Source: Agapanthus africanus (Eukaryota > Streptophyta > Magnoliopsida > Asparagales > Amaryllidaceae). Taken from it: DNA of 64,000 bases. Where the stretch lies: positions 134,745,988 to 134,809,987 of the forward strand of contig JASDDO010000001.1 of assembly GCA_030015575.1 (NCBI GenBank), given 5' to 3'. Positions 20,206 through 31,434 of the stretch are shown here, piece by piece. A program made the position numbers and the translations under genes. Position 1 is the first letter of the stretch. Each line of letters begins with the position of its first letter. The notes under the pieces are model-generated. The model did no database searches and was not told the DNA's origin. It saw nothing but the letters and a program-made list of their open reading frames with translations.

Positions 20206-20760
20206 CTACACTAGTGGGAAAAGATCACCAAACAAGGGATCAGAAATACAAGGGTTAACAAAGCAAAACATGAAATTCTCTAGCTCCCTCTCCGCCTTCT
20301 CCAGCACGTCAAAACGACGATTTTCGTGAGGAGTCGCTCCCCGTCGGTTGGAGCCGTGCTCATCAGCGAAGGCAGACATGATGGCCCGACGGGCTCTTAT
20401 CTGACTCAGTATATGAACTGAGTGATCCTTTAGAGCTTGAGTGATTAGACAAGCCTCGTGAAAACACTCAAGCTTGTCCTCCGCCGCGTCAAGGATCGCC
20501 GAAGTCATCTCTGCTGGATAAGGGGGTATATCGACGAGCACAGACAGGAGGATCATCCGGAGCCAAATGGAGCCCATGGGAAGAGGAGAACCCCGACGAG
20601 TCAGTAGCTCGTACATCACCGTGTCATATTGAGCGTCGGTGAGAAGGGGATCTGCCAGCCGCGCAGCGAAGCGAGGGATTATCTCCTCAATGGGCACCTC
20701 CCATGGTTGACGACGAGCATGGGGACCATTGCAAGCCATGGCGATTGATCGGGTTCTCAA
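20206..20760 (-). CDS. Antisense ORF (aORF) between integrase and 3' LTR, element A
   Basis: This is an uninterrupted 184-codon frame on the strand opposite to gag-pol. Antisense ORFs in this position are known from Retand-type Tat elements; their function is not established. The predicted protein has a basic start (ARRQPWEVP), a helical middle with FAARLADPLLTDAQYD and LRMILLSVLVDIPPYPAEM, then a charged R/E-rich part (RARRAIMSAFADEHGSNRR) and a hydrophobic tail. I see no transmembrane segment strong enough to call, no zinc motif and no catalytic signature. The first Met is at 20760, but Met8 sits in a better start context (gccATGg). It lies in non-repetitive DNA between the stem-loop module and the 3' LTR. 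Its openness contrasts with the broken sense genes. Confidence 0.65.
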   Translation of the reverse strand: MRTRSIAMACNGPHARRQPWEVPIEEIIPRFAARLADPLLTDAQYDTVMYELLTRRGSPLPMGSIWLRMILLSVLVDIPPYPAEMTSAILDAAEDKLECFHEACLITQALKDHSVHILSQIRARRAIMSAFADEHGSNRRGATPHENRRFDVLEKAERELENFMFCFVNPCISDPLFGDLFPLV

Positions 20761-21236
20761 AGATGATCACCTTAAGGTATAAATGGGTTTCTCTGTGGAA
20801 AAAAAAAGGTAAGGCATGGGTTCAGGATATAAAGGGGAGCATTTAATGCTATGCACAAAAAATGTTGTACATGGTAGGACTATTCTCAAAGCCCGGAAAG
20901 AAGGGGAGAGCGTTGGAAATAAAATCCAACAACGCATTGGAATCAGATCAGGGAAATGAAACATCCCTATCAAGCAGAGCCCTGCATGCGCAACACGTGA
21001 GCACTAGCTTTTGATTGGAAGATAAAGCGGTACTGCACAAACACAACAGAAAACTAAGCTCTGAGAACGAGAATCGAATTCTTAAAAGAAAGGTTTGAAA
21101 AGAAGAGGATGAAAAAGTGAAAGCGCTTCTGAAAGGACAATTCATCTACCCTACTCCCAAAGCAGATCCGGCGGTCACAAAAGTGACAGCGTTGCACTCA
21201 CGTGCAGACACGTGAGAACAACGTTGTGGGGGCATT
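20761..21236 (+). other. 3' non-coding end of element A with PPT-like tract
   Basis: No gene is seen. A pair CACGTG-CAGA-CACGTG lies at 21199-21214, just before the LTR. The G-rich stretch gttgtgggggcatt (21223-21236) directly precedes the LTR start TGTTCCC and is the likely plus-strand priming tract. Confidence 0.6.
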
Positions 21237-21278
21237 TGTTCCCTGATTAAAAATCAGGAAAAGATTCAGAAGAGACAT

Positions 21279-21530
21279 CACGTGCTCACACGTGACCAGT
21301 GGCCATGTGTTGGCACGTGATAGTCAAGCAGCGGCACAGAGCATATTTGTTCTCTAATTAAAAGTTAAGAGGAAGCTTCAGAACAGGCATCACGTGCTCA
21401 CACGTGACCAGTGGTCACGTGTTGGCACGTGATGCTTAAGCAGCGGCCAGAGAACAGAGCGCAGAAGAAGAGAAGCCCATTCCAGGGGTCACGTGCCTAC
21501 ACGTGACCAGGGGTCACGTGGCCACACGTG
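21279..21530 (+). promoter_or_regulatory. U3 cluster of six CACGTG pairs upstream of the TATA box
   Basis: Pairs start at 21279, 21304, 21391, 21416, 21490 and 21515, all with 4-base gaps (CTCA, TTGG, CTCA, TTGG, CCTA, GCCA). They come as three couples of pairs, each joined by nine bases. One hexamer is CATGTG. Lying 340-600 bp upstream of the TATA box, they are plausible bZIP/bHLH binding sites controlling the element. That is inference from the G-box motif. Confidence 0.65.
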
Positions 21531-21873
21531 ACCAGCTTTAAGAGCCTTAAACTTTAACAGAATTAAATTCTGAGGATAAATCCTTCAAATCTTTCCAAAA
21601 TAAAGAAGGATTATCTAAAACCATTGAATTAAAAATGTAAAGGTGATTAAATATCACTAATATATGGAAAAATCTTGGACTTGGAAAGATTTCCCCCTAA
21701 ATCCAACCGAAATAACAAAGAGATATCTTTGGATTTAAAATCCAATGGTGAATAAAATTCACCTAACAATCTAAAGGCCCAGATTAATGATAAATATAAA
21801 TTAAATCTCTCAATACACAAATCAAATCTCTCAATGAGAGATTTACTAAACAGATTGATTCTTTTCCTTCTCC

Positions 21874-21881
21874 TATAAATA
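21874..21881 (+). promoter_or_regulatory. TATA box of element A LTR
   Basis: TATAAATA sits inside the inverted repeat CTCCTATAAATAGGAG (7-bp arms, two-base centre). Transcription would start about 30 bp downstream, near 21905, which places the palindrome zones and the second CACGTG array in the transcribed leader. Confidence 0.6.
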
Positions 21882-22019
21882 GGAGCCAAGAAAAGAAGAA
21901 AGGGATCTTTTTTTAAGACCTTTGGACCTTTTCTTTTGATACACAGAGAGAGATATAGAGCCTTTGATTCTCTGCAAAAGGAAAACCTTAGGTAAGAAAA
22001 GAAAAGGGAGGCTTCAAAA

Positions 22020-22475
22020 GAGAATTTAATTCTCAGAAAAGTTTAACTCTTATATAAAGAAAAGAACTTAGTTCTTTCTCTGGTGGAGGATCTGCAAAGT
22101 GCACATCTCCCCATGAATTGAGAATTTAATTCTCATTGGGTTGAGATCCTGCCATGCAGATCTAAAACACGGAGGAGGAACTGAGTTTTGAGAATTTAAT
22201 TCTCACAAAATGATAGGAATTCAATTCCTTTGAGATAAAATTAGGGTTTAACCCTATGTTATAGGAATTTAATTCCTACAAAATGAACAGAACTAGGGTT
22301 TAACCCTAATTGAGAACATAATTCTCTCAAAATCACAGGAACTTAATTCCCTTAAGAAAAGAAATTAGGGTTTAACCCTATTTAAGAATATAATTCTTCA
22401 AAAGAAAATAGGAGTTTAATTCCTCTAAAGTTTGTTGTTAGGGTTCAACCTTATGAAGAATTTAATTCTTAAAAG
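22020..22475 (+). repeat. Palindrome array in the right LTR leader
   Basis: About fourteen inverted repeats in 455 bp, including GAGAATTTAATTCTC (three times), AAGAACTTAGTTCTT, AGGAATTCAATTCCT, AGGGTTTAACCCT and AAGAATTTAATTCTT. More of the same style occur upstream (CAGAATTAAATTCTG near 21557, TTGGATTTAAAATCCAA near 21729, GGTGAATAAAATTCACC near 21749). This is the full version of the array cut by the window start at 1-240. Confidence 0.8.
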
Positions 22476-22511
22476 ATGAAAAGATCTTTAAAACATGTAA
22501 AGAACCAGAGT

Positions 22512-22999
22512 CACGTGCTACCACATGACCCCTGCAAAGATCCACAGAAAAGAACTTTGAAGCAAACACCTCACGTGTTACCACGTGACTCCTGCGAAGA
22601 TCTATGAAAGAGAACTTTGAGGCAATGTCTCACGTGCCCCACGTGATCTCTAAAGCACACAGAGAAAAAGGCAAAAGAAACAGAAAAGAGCTCTAGGGCG
22701 CCCTCACTTTGTCAACACGTGACCCCTAATGAACATTCTAACAGATCAAAGCGTGAACCCCCATCACGTGCCCACACGTGATGGCTTTCAAAATTAAAAG
22801 TGTTAAACACTCATCTATAGAACAAAATAAAGAGCTCTAGGGCGCTCTCACGTGCTACCACGTGACCCCTTGGCTGAAGTTTTAACAGATAAACACTTAA
22901 ATTCCCATCACGTGATAACACGTGATACCTCACAGTATTCAAGACTTTTGACTGAATAAAATAAGGGGAATCAGGGCGCTCTCACGTGTCCGCACGTGA
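22512..22999 (+). repeat. CACGTG pair array in the right LTR leader
   Basis: This is the counterpart of 276-761, with the same pair positions and the same 4-base gaps. It lies downstream of the predicted transcription start, unlike the U3 cluster. Confidence 0.8.
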
Positions 23000-23010
23000 C
23001 CCTTCTCTCC

Positions 23011-23195
23011 TTAGTGTTTAACACTAGTCTGGAGATTTTGTCCCCGGTGTTTTACACTGATTTACTTAGTGTTTAACACTAATTTGGAAAATCTTATTCC
23101 CAGTGTTCAACACTGATTATCTTTTAGTGTTTAACACTAACTTGTTAATCTTATTTCCAGTGTTCAACGCTGTTGGTCTTTAGTGTTTAACACTA
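23011..23195 (+). repeat. AGTGTTTAACACT palindromes in the right LTR
   Basis: Counterpart of 775-957, with about seven copies at similar irregular spacing and scattered substitutions. Confidence 0.8.
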
Positions 23196-23489
23196 GCTTT
23201 AGCCCAATTGGCTAAGTTCTCAGAGGCAAAGCCTCTCCTTCAATGAACCAACAGAGGGCCAATGTCCCAAACATGATTGGACTTAACCCAAGCTGGCCAT
23301 AAGTCCTCAATTCAAACTTAATTGGGCCAATGGGCTCATAATGTAATAATTGATCTTAGTTTCCAAATTAGACTACAGATCACTTAATCCACCTTGGTTT
23401 AAGAGTACATCTCTTCACTCCTTTGATATTTGGCGTTATAATTCCTCAACGTCTTCAAAGAGGTGACGGGTCCCGATGACCACACATTG

Positions 23490-23815
23490 ATACGGACTGT
23501 GGGGTCCTTAAACTCATGGACTATGAGGTCCTTAACCTTCACCGGGATGTCTTAAAACTAACGCCGGACTGTGGGGTCCTTAAACTCATGGACTATGAGG
23601 TCCTTAACCTTGACCGGAATGTCTTAAAACTAACAACGGACTATGACGTCCTTAACCTTGACCGTGATGTCTTAAAACTAATATCGGACTGTGGAGTCCT
23701 TAAATCCACGGACTATGACATCCTTAACCTTGACCGCAACGTCTTAAAACTAACATTGGACCGCAATGTCCTTAAACTACCTATTGACCGTAATGTCACT
23801 AAACTAAACAATAGG
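23490..23815 (+). repeat. GGAC-N6-GTCC array in the right LTR
   Basis: Counterpart of 1255-1580, with the same monomer order. The plus frame 23516-23875 is open for the same reason as in the left LTR. Confidence 0.8.
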
Positions 23816-24364
23816 GCTCCCTTAACTGCTCTCTTGTTGGATCTAAACGATCTCGTTGAGTTGATCTTAGTCTGAAAACTAGACTAACATATCCTTAACC
23901 AACGTTTAAGTCGATCTTAGTCTCAAATGAGGCTATCGTATCCTTAAACACAACCCCCAAACCCAAATCTAAGAAAGATACGGATTTGGACTAGTCAACG
24001 CCCTACGGGCGACGACATAACTCAGTCTCCGTACACAATCCACGGGCAACCAAACACAAAACAAACACACACGACACGAAGTGACCGTCTGGAGAAGGAG
24101 AAAGTTGTTACCGCAATGTGGTAGCGTAATTAACTGCAGGGGCTTGCGCCTGCAGGGAAGAGCGTCCCCACAATCAAAAACCCCTCAAGCGAGGGGGAAT
24201 CTGACAAAGTCTGCTACATCGGACGCATCTGTTTAAAGCTTCGATACATGGTGCCATAAATCAACTTGGCATCTTCGGAGAGGTAGACGGATAGCACCAA
24301 TTAGCATCTGCCCCGAATCCCAGGCAAGATGTCCCTGCGTCGCGCCGTCTTTTGGAGGGGAACA

Positions 24365-26623
24365 GTTGATAAATACGACTTTAGATTAATAAGATGACTT
24401 GATGGGAGATGTTGATGTGATGAAAAGAGTATACGATGTGATATGATGACTTGATTGATATGTCGGTATACGAATGCGAGTCGATATGAGATAATTAATA
24501 CCATTACCGGTCCCCTGATATAAGATTGATATGGATGTGACCTGAGATATAGGTATATATATGTGATTATGTGGATCATGAGTGATATGTCGTACGAGAC
24601 GTTAGGTCCGTACCCTCATTGTCATATAGGTTGATAGGATCCCTAATGGTTTAATTCCGTCGTACGATGATTTACTGTACGTGGTGAGTTTTATGATGAT
24701 TGATCCATACCCTTGACTAGAGGATGTCGTACGATAGATTATACCATACGTGATGTTGTAAGGCTGGATGCCGATTGATAGATTCACCGACTCGGATATA
24801 TTGTAGATTCGTATACCTGTTAACATTTCGCGTACGATGTACCTTATGTTACGTTCATGACTTCTCTTTGCATTATATATACCTGTGATTGGACACCTAC
24901 ACCATTATCGATGATGCGTATGTTACACTTACACAGATTTGTCGGCTCACACACTTTCATCATCGATAATTGCTATGTCACTTACACAGTAGAATTGCCC
25001 CATTATGCTATGTTGCATGATATACTTGCTATGCTCATATCATTATGATATGTCGCATAATATACTGATATCCTCACATCACTGTTCCATGTTGAATGAT
25101 ATACGGATATGCTTACATTTCTGTTATATATCGCATACATCATGCTTTACGATTATATGCATTGAGATGCTGTTTTCATGAGATTCTGGATTTGAGAACC
25201 TTGGTTATGTTTTAAAAGAAAGTATGTATTGTTTTAAAAACCCGGTTTCTCTTGATATGATATTTCGAGACGTCCACCATATGTTTTCTCGGTTCTGAGA
25301 TTGATATGTAATACCCAATTCGAGGAGCTGGATGAGACCGTTTGCGGGTACATGGTGGACCCGGTATGGTACCCCGGGGCAAGAAAGGGATGTTGTGCAG
25401 TAGACGATGAGCCTGGCAGAAGGACTACTACCTTCCAATGATAGTATTAGGCTCGGCGGTTATCCAGAGGATACCGACCGGAGTCGTGAGATGATACGGA
25501 CCGATCCGGACTGACGGAGCCCGTGGGCCAATCCGGACTGACGGAGCCCGAGATATTGATATAGGTTGATTCGGACTGACGGAGCCCGAGATATGAGGAT
25601 TTACGTGTCGATTTTGGACACGGGTTTCATGATGTTTCGAGTGTCGATATTGGACACTCAGGTTCTATGATTTTGATGTGTCGTTGATGGACACACGTTG
25701 GTTGATATCCTCATATTTACATGCATATGCTTTCATGATATTTACATGCATGATGATGTTGTGTCATTGATGGACACGTAGATGTTATCCACATGCTTAC
25801 AGGCATTGATTATATTGTTGGCACATATGCAGATACGGTCACCCTAGATATCATAGTATTATCTTTATGATATAGTTGACCTAGGAATCGTTGTTTTATT
25901 CGATTTCTACCTGATGATGTTTTCTACTCACGAGTTGGCAACTCACCCCTGTTGTGCCACAGTTCTTGCAGGTTGACCGCATGGATCAGTAGCGGCATCG
26001 CTGGCACACGGCTTGTATTCGGGTGATTTGCTTTGGTAGGTGGTACATGTTGAATCGTACCACTCTTGTATTTACTATTCCGTTGTATCTAGTTAACTCC
26101 ATCAATCAGAAACTAGTATTTGTATATGTTGGAAGACTTAGCAAGACTTGTAGTTGCGAGACTTAGAGCGATGGGTTATATGTTCACTTGGTGGGTTGAA
26201 GTCTTGCTTAATTCATTATCCTTTTTTATGGATCTTTTCCGTTGGGCGTCGTATACTTATATTCTGTCTTGCGTGGTTGTGATTCCGCTGATTGGCGAAG
26301 AGCTAGCTCCCGCTTCGGGATGCCTTTTATATCATCATGTATATGTGGTTTTGGATCAAAATATACAAGGGAGGTGCAACCCAAATTTTTAAAAGACGAA
26401 ACATATTTTCAACTGGTAAAATCCACTTGCGCTTTTCATGTTCCATAAATTATACATTTAAGAAAACGTTTGATTTTCATCATACCTTTATTTCAAAACT
26501 TCACCTCTTTTATTTTCTTTAAAAGGTTTAGATTGCTGGGCTTCGGCTTACTTAATTTACGTTGCGCCTTTAGACGTTGCGTGATTTAAGTGCCGTTCAT
26601 GAACTAAATTTCGGGTCGTGACA
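24365..26623 (+). mobile_element. Right part of a Tekay/Del-like LTR, interrupted by element A
   Basis: This is collinear with the right half of the solo LTR 6922-11451. Shared blocks include gcaccattaccgatgatgcg-like text (24899 versus 9760), the block CACGAGTTGGCAACTCACC (25930 versus 10789), gaagagctagctcccgctt (26297 versus 11144) and the end tcgggtcgtgaca. It is clearly more diverged than an LTR pair of one insertion, so it is a separate copy. Its left part must lie to the left of element A, outside the window. No coding sequence is seen. Confidence 0.85.
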
Positions 26624-28362
26624 AACCAACTCATCCGTAAATTCAAAAGATTCGAACTCAGGTGGTGACAAGCCAAGATCGTTTGAAAACGTGAAGCACT
26701 CGTAATCGTTGTTAGAGTTGGAAGTAGTAGATTCAAATAGGAACACACTAGTGGCGTCAATGTCACTGTGATCAGATAGAAATTCTTCAAATTCACAGTT
26801 TTCGGGAGCGATCTCCTGAATGGAACAAACTTCTAATATATGAGCACTTGGTTCGGGTGGCTGATTCCCTAACCTAAAAATGTTGAGTTCAATTGTCATG
26901 TTGCCAAAAGATAGGTTCATGGAACCATTTCAACAATTGATCATAGCATTTGAGGTTACAAGGAATGGGCGACCGAGTATCACCGAAATTTGATTCCGGG
27001 GGTTAGCTACAGGTTGTGTATCTAAAACAATGAAGTCGGCGTGGTATATGAAATCCCCAACCTTAATTAACACATCCTCTAGCTCACCCCTAGGATGGGT
27101 GATAGATCGGTCGACCATTTGGAGAGTACAGTGTGTAGGTTTCAGTTCTCCTACACCGAGTTGCTCATATACAGAATAAGGAAGCAGGTTAACACTGGCA
27201 CCAAGATTCAAAAGAGCGTGGTTGATGTTCTCATCCCCAATGGTTATAGAAATCGTAGGATAGCCAGGGTCCTTCCGTTTTTGTGGTAAATCTTAGGTAA
27301 GAGCATCACTCATGTTACTAGCTAAGAAAACCTTCTTTGGTGCCCGAGATTTCCTTTTCTTAGTGCACAAGTCTTTCAAGATTTTTGCATATGAGGGGAC
27401 TTGTTGGATTGCATCTAAGAAAGGGATGTTTATGTTAACTTGTTTGAACAACTCCACAACCTTCACTATTTGTGGACTTTCTTTATTGGATCTCAACCGG
27501 TTTGGAAATGGAGAATTTTTTAAATTGGTTGAGTCCATTGCTTGTGGAGGAGATTGTGGAGTTAGAACGGAACACAAAACTGGATTTTGAGTGGAGTGAG
27601 ATGTGGATCCGTTTGGAGCAGTGGTTGAAGAAGAAGAGCCTTTTGAAGAATGGAGAATAGGCTCAGAAGAAGAAGAAGGAGTAGAGGAAGAAATGGCCGG
27701 GGTGTCGTCATCATCAATTCGTGTGCCGATATTGTTGTTCAGCATTCTTCCAGATCTCAATGTAGTCATGGAACTCACATTATGGTTCTGTTGTTCAAGA
27801 GCAACATGTATATTATGTGGGTGAACAGGATTTGGGAGAGGTTGAGATGGAAGCTTTCCTTTCTCTCGCTCGTTCAAGGTCGCGTTCAGCTGTGCAATCT
27901 GGGTGTCGATGGATTTGATGCTCTGCCCATGAAAAGCTGTACGTTACACAAGTGATTGAATGGAAGATTGAATGTTCGCGGTGGATTGAGTTGATTGTTT
28001 CACAAAAGCCTCAAGACTTCGTTCTATCACGGAAACCTTATCGTTTTTTGATGGAACAAAGTTGTTGTTCTGAGGAAAAGAATTGTTGTAAGGTGCAAAG
28101 TTATTCGCCGGGTTCTGAAAAGGTTGTTGAAACTGTTGTTGTGCTTGTTGTTGTGGAGGGGCCCTTTGAAAGTTGTTATGCCCTTAGAACTGGTTCTGAT
28201 TCTGATTCTGGTTTTGATTCTGGTTCTGGCTTTGATTCTGGTTCCATGCGAAATTAGGGTGGTTTCTCCATCCAGGGCTATATGTGGAAGAGTATGGATC
28301 GTTTCTTGGTCTAAACTGAAATGCAGCATTAACCTGATCATGTCCTTGAGATGGTGGATTGT
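26624..28362 (-). CDS. gag-pro: gag C-terminal part and protease of element B (fossil)
   Basis: The remains show, in order on the minus strand, a Gln/Asn-rich gag tail (28184-28357), a linker with [14 protein letters not shown], a serine-rich spacer, the conserved block [20 protein letters not shown] and [18 protein letters not shown], and the aspartic protease ([48 protein letters not shown]). The acidic segment after it ends where the Tekay-like LTR enters. The parts match 50400-52040 of element C residue by residue over long stretches. The sequence is broken in places. Confidence 0.8.
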
Positions 28363-30166
28363 TGATCATCACTGAAAACTGCATTTTAATACCGCTCATT
28401 CGTTATCTCTTTTGTTATATATCGGTGATATTAATCAGTGTTTGCTCAGTTATTGCAGAGTACAGGTATTCGTGAAAAAACACCGGAAACACAGTCAAAA
28501 TCACGGATATATCGTTTGTGAGCCAACACTGCAACCGGAACTGAAAACTGACCGATATCCCAAGAGTTCGTTTGCAATAATTTGATGTGTACACACTTTT
28601 TGAATAAATGGTCCAACACAAGGAAAGTGTACACACCAAACTTTTGGGCTAGGACCATGTGGGGGGCAGCCATGAATAATGTTGCAAGTGGCATGGTGTG
28701 ATGGGCATTTATGAGCATTGAATGCATAAAGATATGATGTGATTTGAAGCATCTTGTTCCCTCCAAAACTCTGAAGATAAACCAGATTGATTTAGGCCAA
28801 GCAAACAGAACCAGAGTGCTATTGGAGTGCACACAAACCCACACACCCAGTACGATCCCCTCTCCTCGGATTTGACCCGGCGACGCACCCCTAGATTCCG
28901 GCGACGCCGGCCCCACCTCCTCCTGAGGACCCCAGTTTCTCATAACCCCTTCCCTGTTGCCACCTCATCATATTTTTATTGTTTATTTATTCCTATTTTG
29001 GGCTTATAAATAGCAGATCATTGGCAAAGGAAGGGCTCTCTCATTCTCTCACACCATACCATAGTTTTTGTTACTTTCTTTTGTTCTTTTTGGTTTAGCT
29101 TGAGGGTGAGTGAGCTCAACATTGGTTTCTTCTTTTTCTTCCCTCTTGAAACTCTTTTTGGAGAGCTTGATTAAGGAGGTGATTAAGTCACCAAATCTTG
29201 TATCTTGTTCTCAAGTGTTTATATAATTGTTGCTTTCTTTTATTTCTTACTTGCTTTGTTTTCTTTTATTCATCATGCTTAACTAATTCTATTTGGTTGT
29301 GGTGTGGGTAAGGAAGTGGCTTTGCCTCCTCCACCTCTTGTTTATGTTTCATGCGCTAAATTACGATTCTAATTTGAATATTGTTGATACATCGTTATGA
29401 TACGGTATGTGACACATGGTTACTTGTAACCTCCTTATATACCGTAATCATTCCCTTTCCCCATCTTCAATGTTTAAATTAAAATCTATTTGATGTTTAG
29501 GTTGCTAAGTTTGGATATCGGACCTTGTGATCAATTGCTTGACACTCTTTTGTTTTCATATCCGATATACCATCACAAAACCTTAGCAAACTCAACACCA
29601 ATATCTTTTGCTCTCACTAACCTCTTTGTGTTTTTGTTGTTACGGTATGCTTGCAAAACCTCGTGTTTAGTGTTGATACCCCAAGCGCGGACATACAAAA
29701 GGTAAGTGACCAAAACGGACTCGTTTCGTGCTTTGCGGCGAATATCAGACTTTGACGGTTTGTGCTCCGCAACCGCGTTGACAAGTCGTGCTTCATGCCG
29801 GAATCAAGGTAAGGCCGGACAACTCATTATCAAGGAGTGTAGAGGTAAACGTCGCGATTCAGGCTTCCGAACCAAGCCACAACCATTTCTTCCTTCCACT
29901 TGTTTTCTTGCTTTTCTTGTTTTCATATTCTTTCATATTTTTGTGACACAACCCCAATTCGTTAATTTGTTAACCTTAAATAACGATACCTAATACTCAA
30001 TTTCCTGTGGATCGACCCGTGCTTGCCGGCTCGCTACAACGCGCCGTGCACTTACGGTTATAAATATTTAAAACGAGAACGATCTCGTGCGCTCATCCCG
30101 TTTTCCATAAAAACGTATCCATTTACAAAACAATACATGTTTGGGCGCGCGGGTGGTTTCCTAACA
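28363..30166 (+). repeat. Left LTR of element D
   Basis: 1804 bp, matching 34261-36085 throughout. A TATA box (TATAAATA) lies at 29005-29012, about 640 bp in. The end contains gcgcgcgggtggtttcctaa followed by CA. The open frames inside occur in both LTRs and have no recognised domain. Confidence 0.9.
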
Positions 30167-30172
30167 AGTTTT

Positions 30173-30190
30173 TGGCACCGTTGCCGGGGA
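30173..30190 (+). other. Primer binding site of element D
   Basis: TGGCACCGTTGCCGGGGA follows the LTR by six bases. It closely resembles the complement of the plant tRNA-Asp 3' end, the primer usually cited for Athila elements. Confidence 0.75.
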
Positions 30191-31434
30191 ACTGTAGTTA
30201 TTAGATATTGTTATTTCTAGTTCTACTAACTAAACTAACTTCTAATTCATTATTTTTTTTTAAAAACTAACAAAATACGATTTTTTGGGACTTCTTTCAA
30301 TTGTTCTCTGTTGTTAAGACCTGCAATCACTCTGCAATTTAATTTAAAAATCCAGTGAGACCATTAGAACACTAATATAATCTAGAGATCCCACTGCAAA
30401 GTTTACCCCCTCTCATCGGATTACATCCGACGACAGTGAGCAAAAATCCGGCGTCGCCGGCCGTTTGGTGAGGTTTTGTGTTTTTTTATTTTTGGTGATC
30501 TCTAGTTCTGTGTTTTGGTTCTTTTGGTCTTGTTTGATTTTTGTAATTTTAAGTGTGCAGAATTGGGGCACCCGTATCGCTTTTGACACTAAATATCGTA
30601 TTTTCCGACATTTTAGGTTTTTTACGGAATTATGACCAGTAATCGTGCGGAGCGAGGTTCAAATGCAATTTCAAGACGTTAGGAAAGATTAGTGCCAAAG
30701 ATCCGGATAGTTTGACCCGCGCAAGCGAACATTCAACGACTCGGATCACTTTCAAAGGGTTTTCTTAAACCAAATCCATTTGGTACGTATTTCCTAACAC
30801 CTCCTCTTGAAATCCGACGCAATCCAATTCTTTATCTTTTGCAGGATTCTTTGCACAATTTTGCCGCCAATTGTAAAGAGAACTAACCGTATTTGTTGCA
30901 GCGCTTAAAACTTAAACAGAAAAAGAATTATTTAAATTTCATGATTTCTTGAATTCTTTTATTTGATTGCGCATTTGCATCTTAAATACGGAAAATAAGG
31001 GCTAAATGACCAAACAAGATACGGTAAAGGATTTCATCACCTTTTCTCCGTAACCCACAAATCACAAAACTGCATTCTTGCATACCCTCAGTAAATTAAA
31101 ATCAATTAGACTTCGACTTTAAGGACTTCGCGCTCATTAGGAGAAGTTAACTGTGTTTAGAACTTTGCTTAAAGGTATATTGTTAACGGGGTGTCTAGGC
31201 AAGCGCTCAAGAGAAAGAGTTATTTAATTAAGGAACTTCACGAAAGCGTTGTAAAACCTCCCCTTCTCTCTTGCACTTACCTGGTTTTGTGATCTGTATA
31301 TCTTGAGCCTATTTCTCGACACAGTTTTACTTCATCAATCAGGTTCTTGAGCAGGTCTAGTTGACTTAGAATACCGTAGACTGCTAGGGGTGTGATATTC
31401 TTTGTTTTTGTGATTTTTATGAATTCTTGTTAAA

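Larger units (their letters stand above)
1..24364 (+). mobile_element. Tat-lineage Ty3/gypsy LTR retrotransposon (element A), left end outside window
   Basis: The parts in order are LTR, primer site, ORF1, gag, protease, RT, RNase H, a second RNase H, integrase, a long repeat-rich 3' region with an antisense ORF, and LTR. The second RNase H after the RT-linked one, the CX2HX4HX4C gag knuckles, tandem repeats between integrase and the 3' LTR, and the antisense ORF are known marks of the Tat lineage (Retand/Ogre group). Base 1 aligns with 22237 of the right LTR, so about 1 kb of the left LTR is missing from the window and the whole element would be about 25 kb including the nested solo LTR. The coding part is a fossil with at least half a dozen breaks. 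The LTRs differ at about seven of the first 265 aligned bases, so the insertion is moderately recent. Confidence 0.93.
21237..24364 (+). repeat. Right LTR of element A, complete (3128 bp)
   Basis: It begins TGTTCCC and ends GGGAACA, a 7-bp terminal inverted repeat with TG...CA ends. Zones in order: a G-box array upstream of the TATA box, palindromes at 22020-22475, CACGTG pairs at 22512-22999, AGTGTTTAACACT copies at 23011-23195, GGAC-N6-GTCC repeats at 23490-23815, and a less repetitive tail. The following five bases, gttga (24365-24369), should be the target duplication; its partner lies outside the window. Confidence 0.93.
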
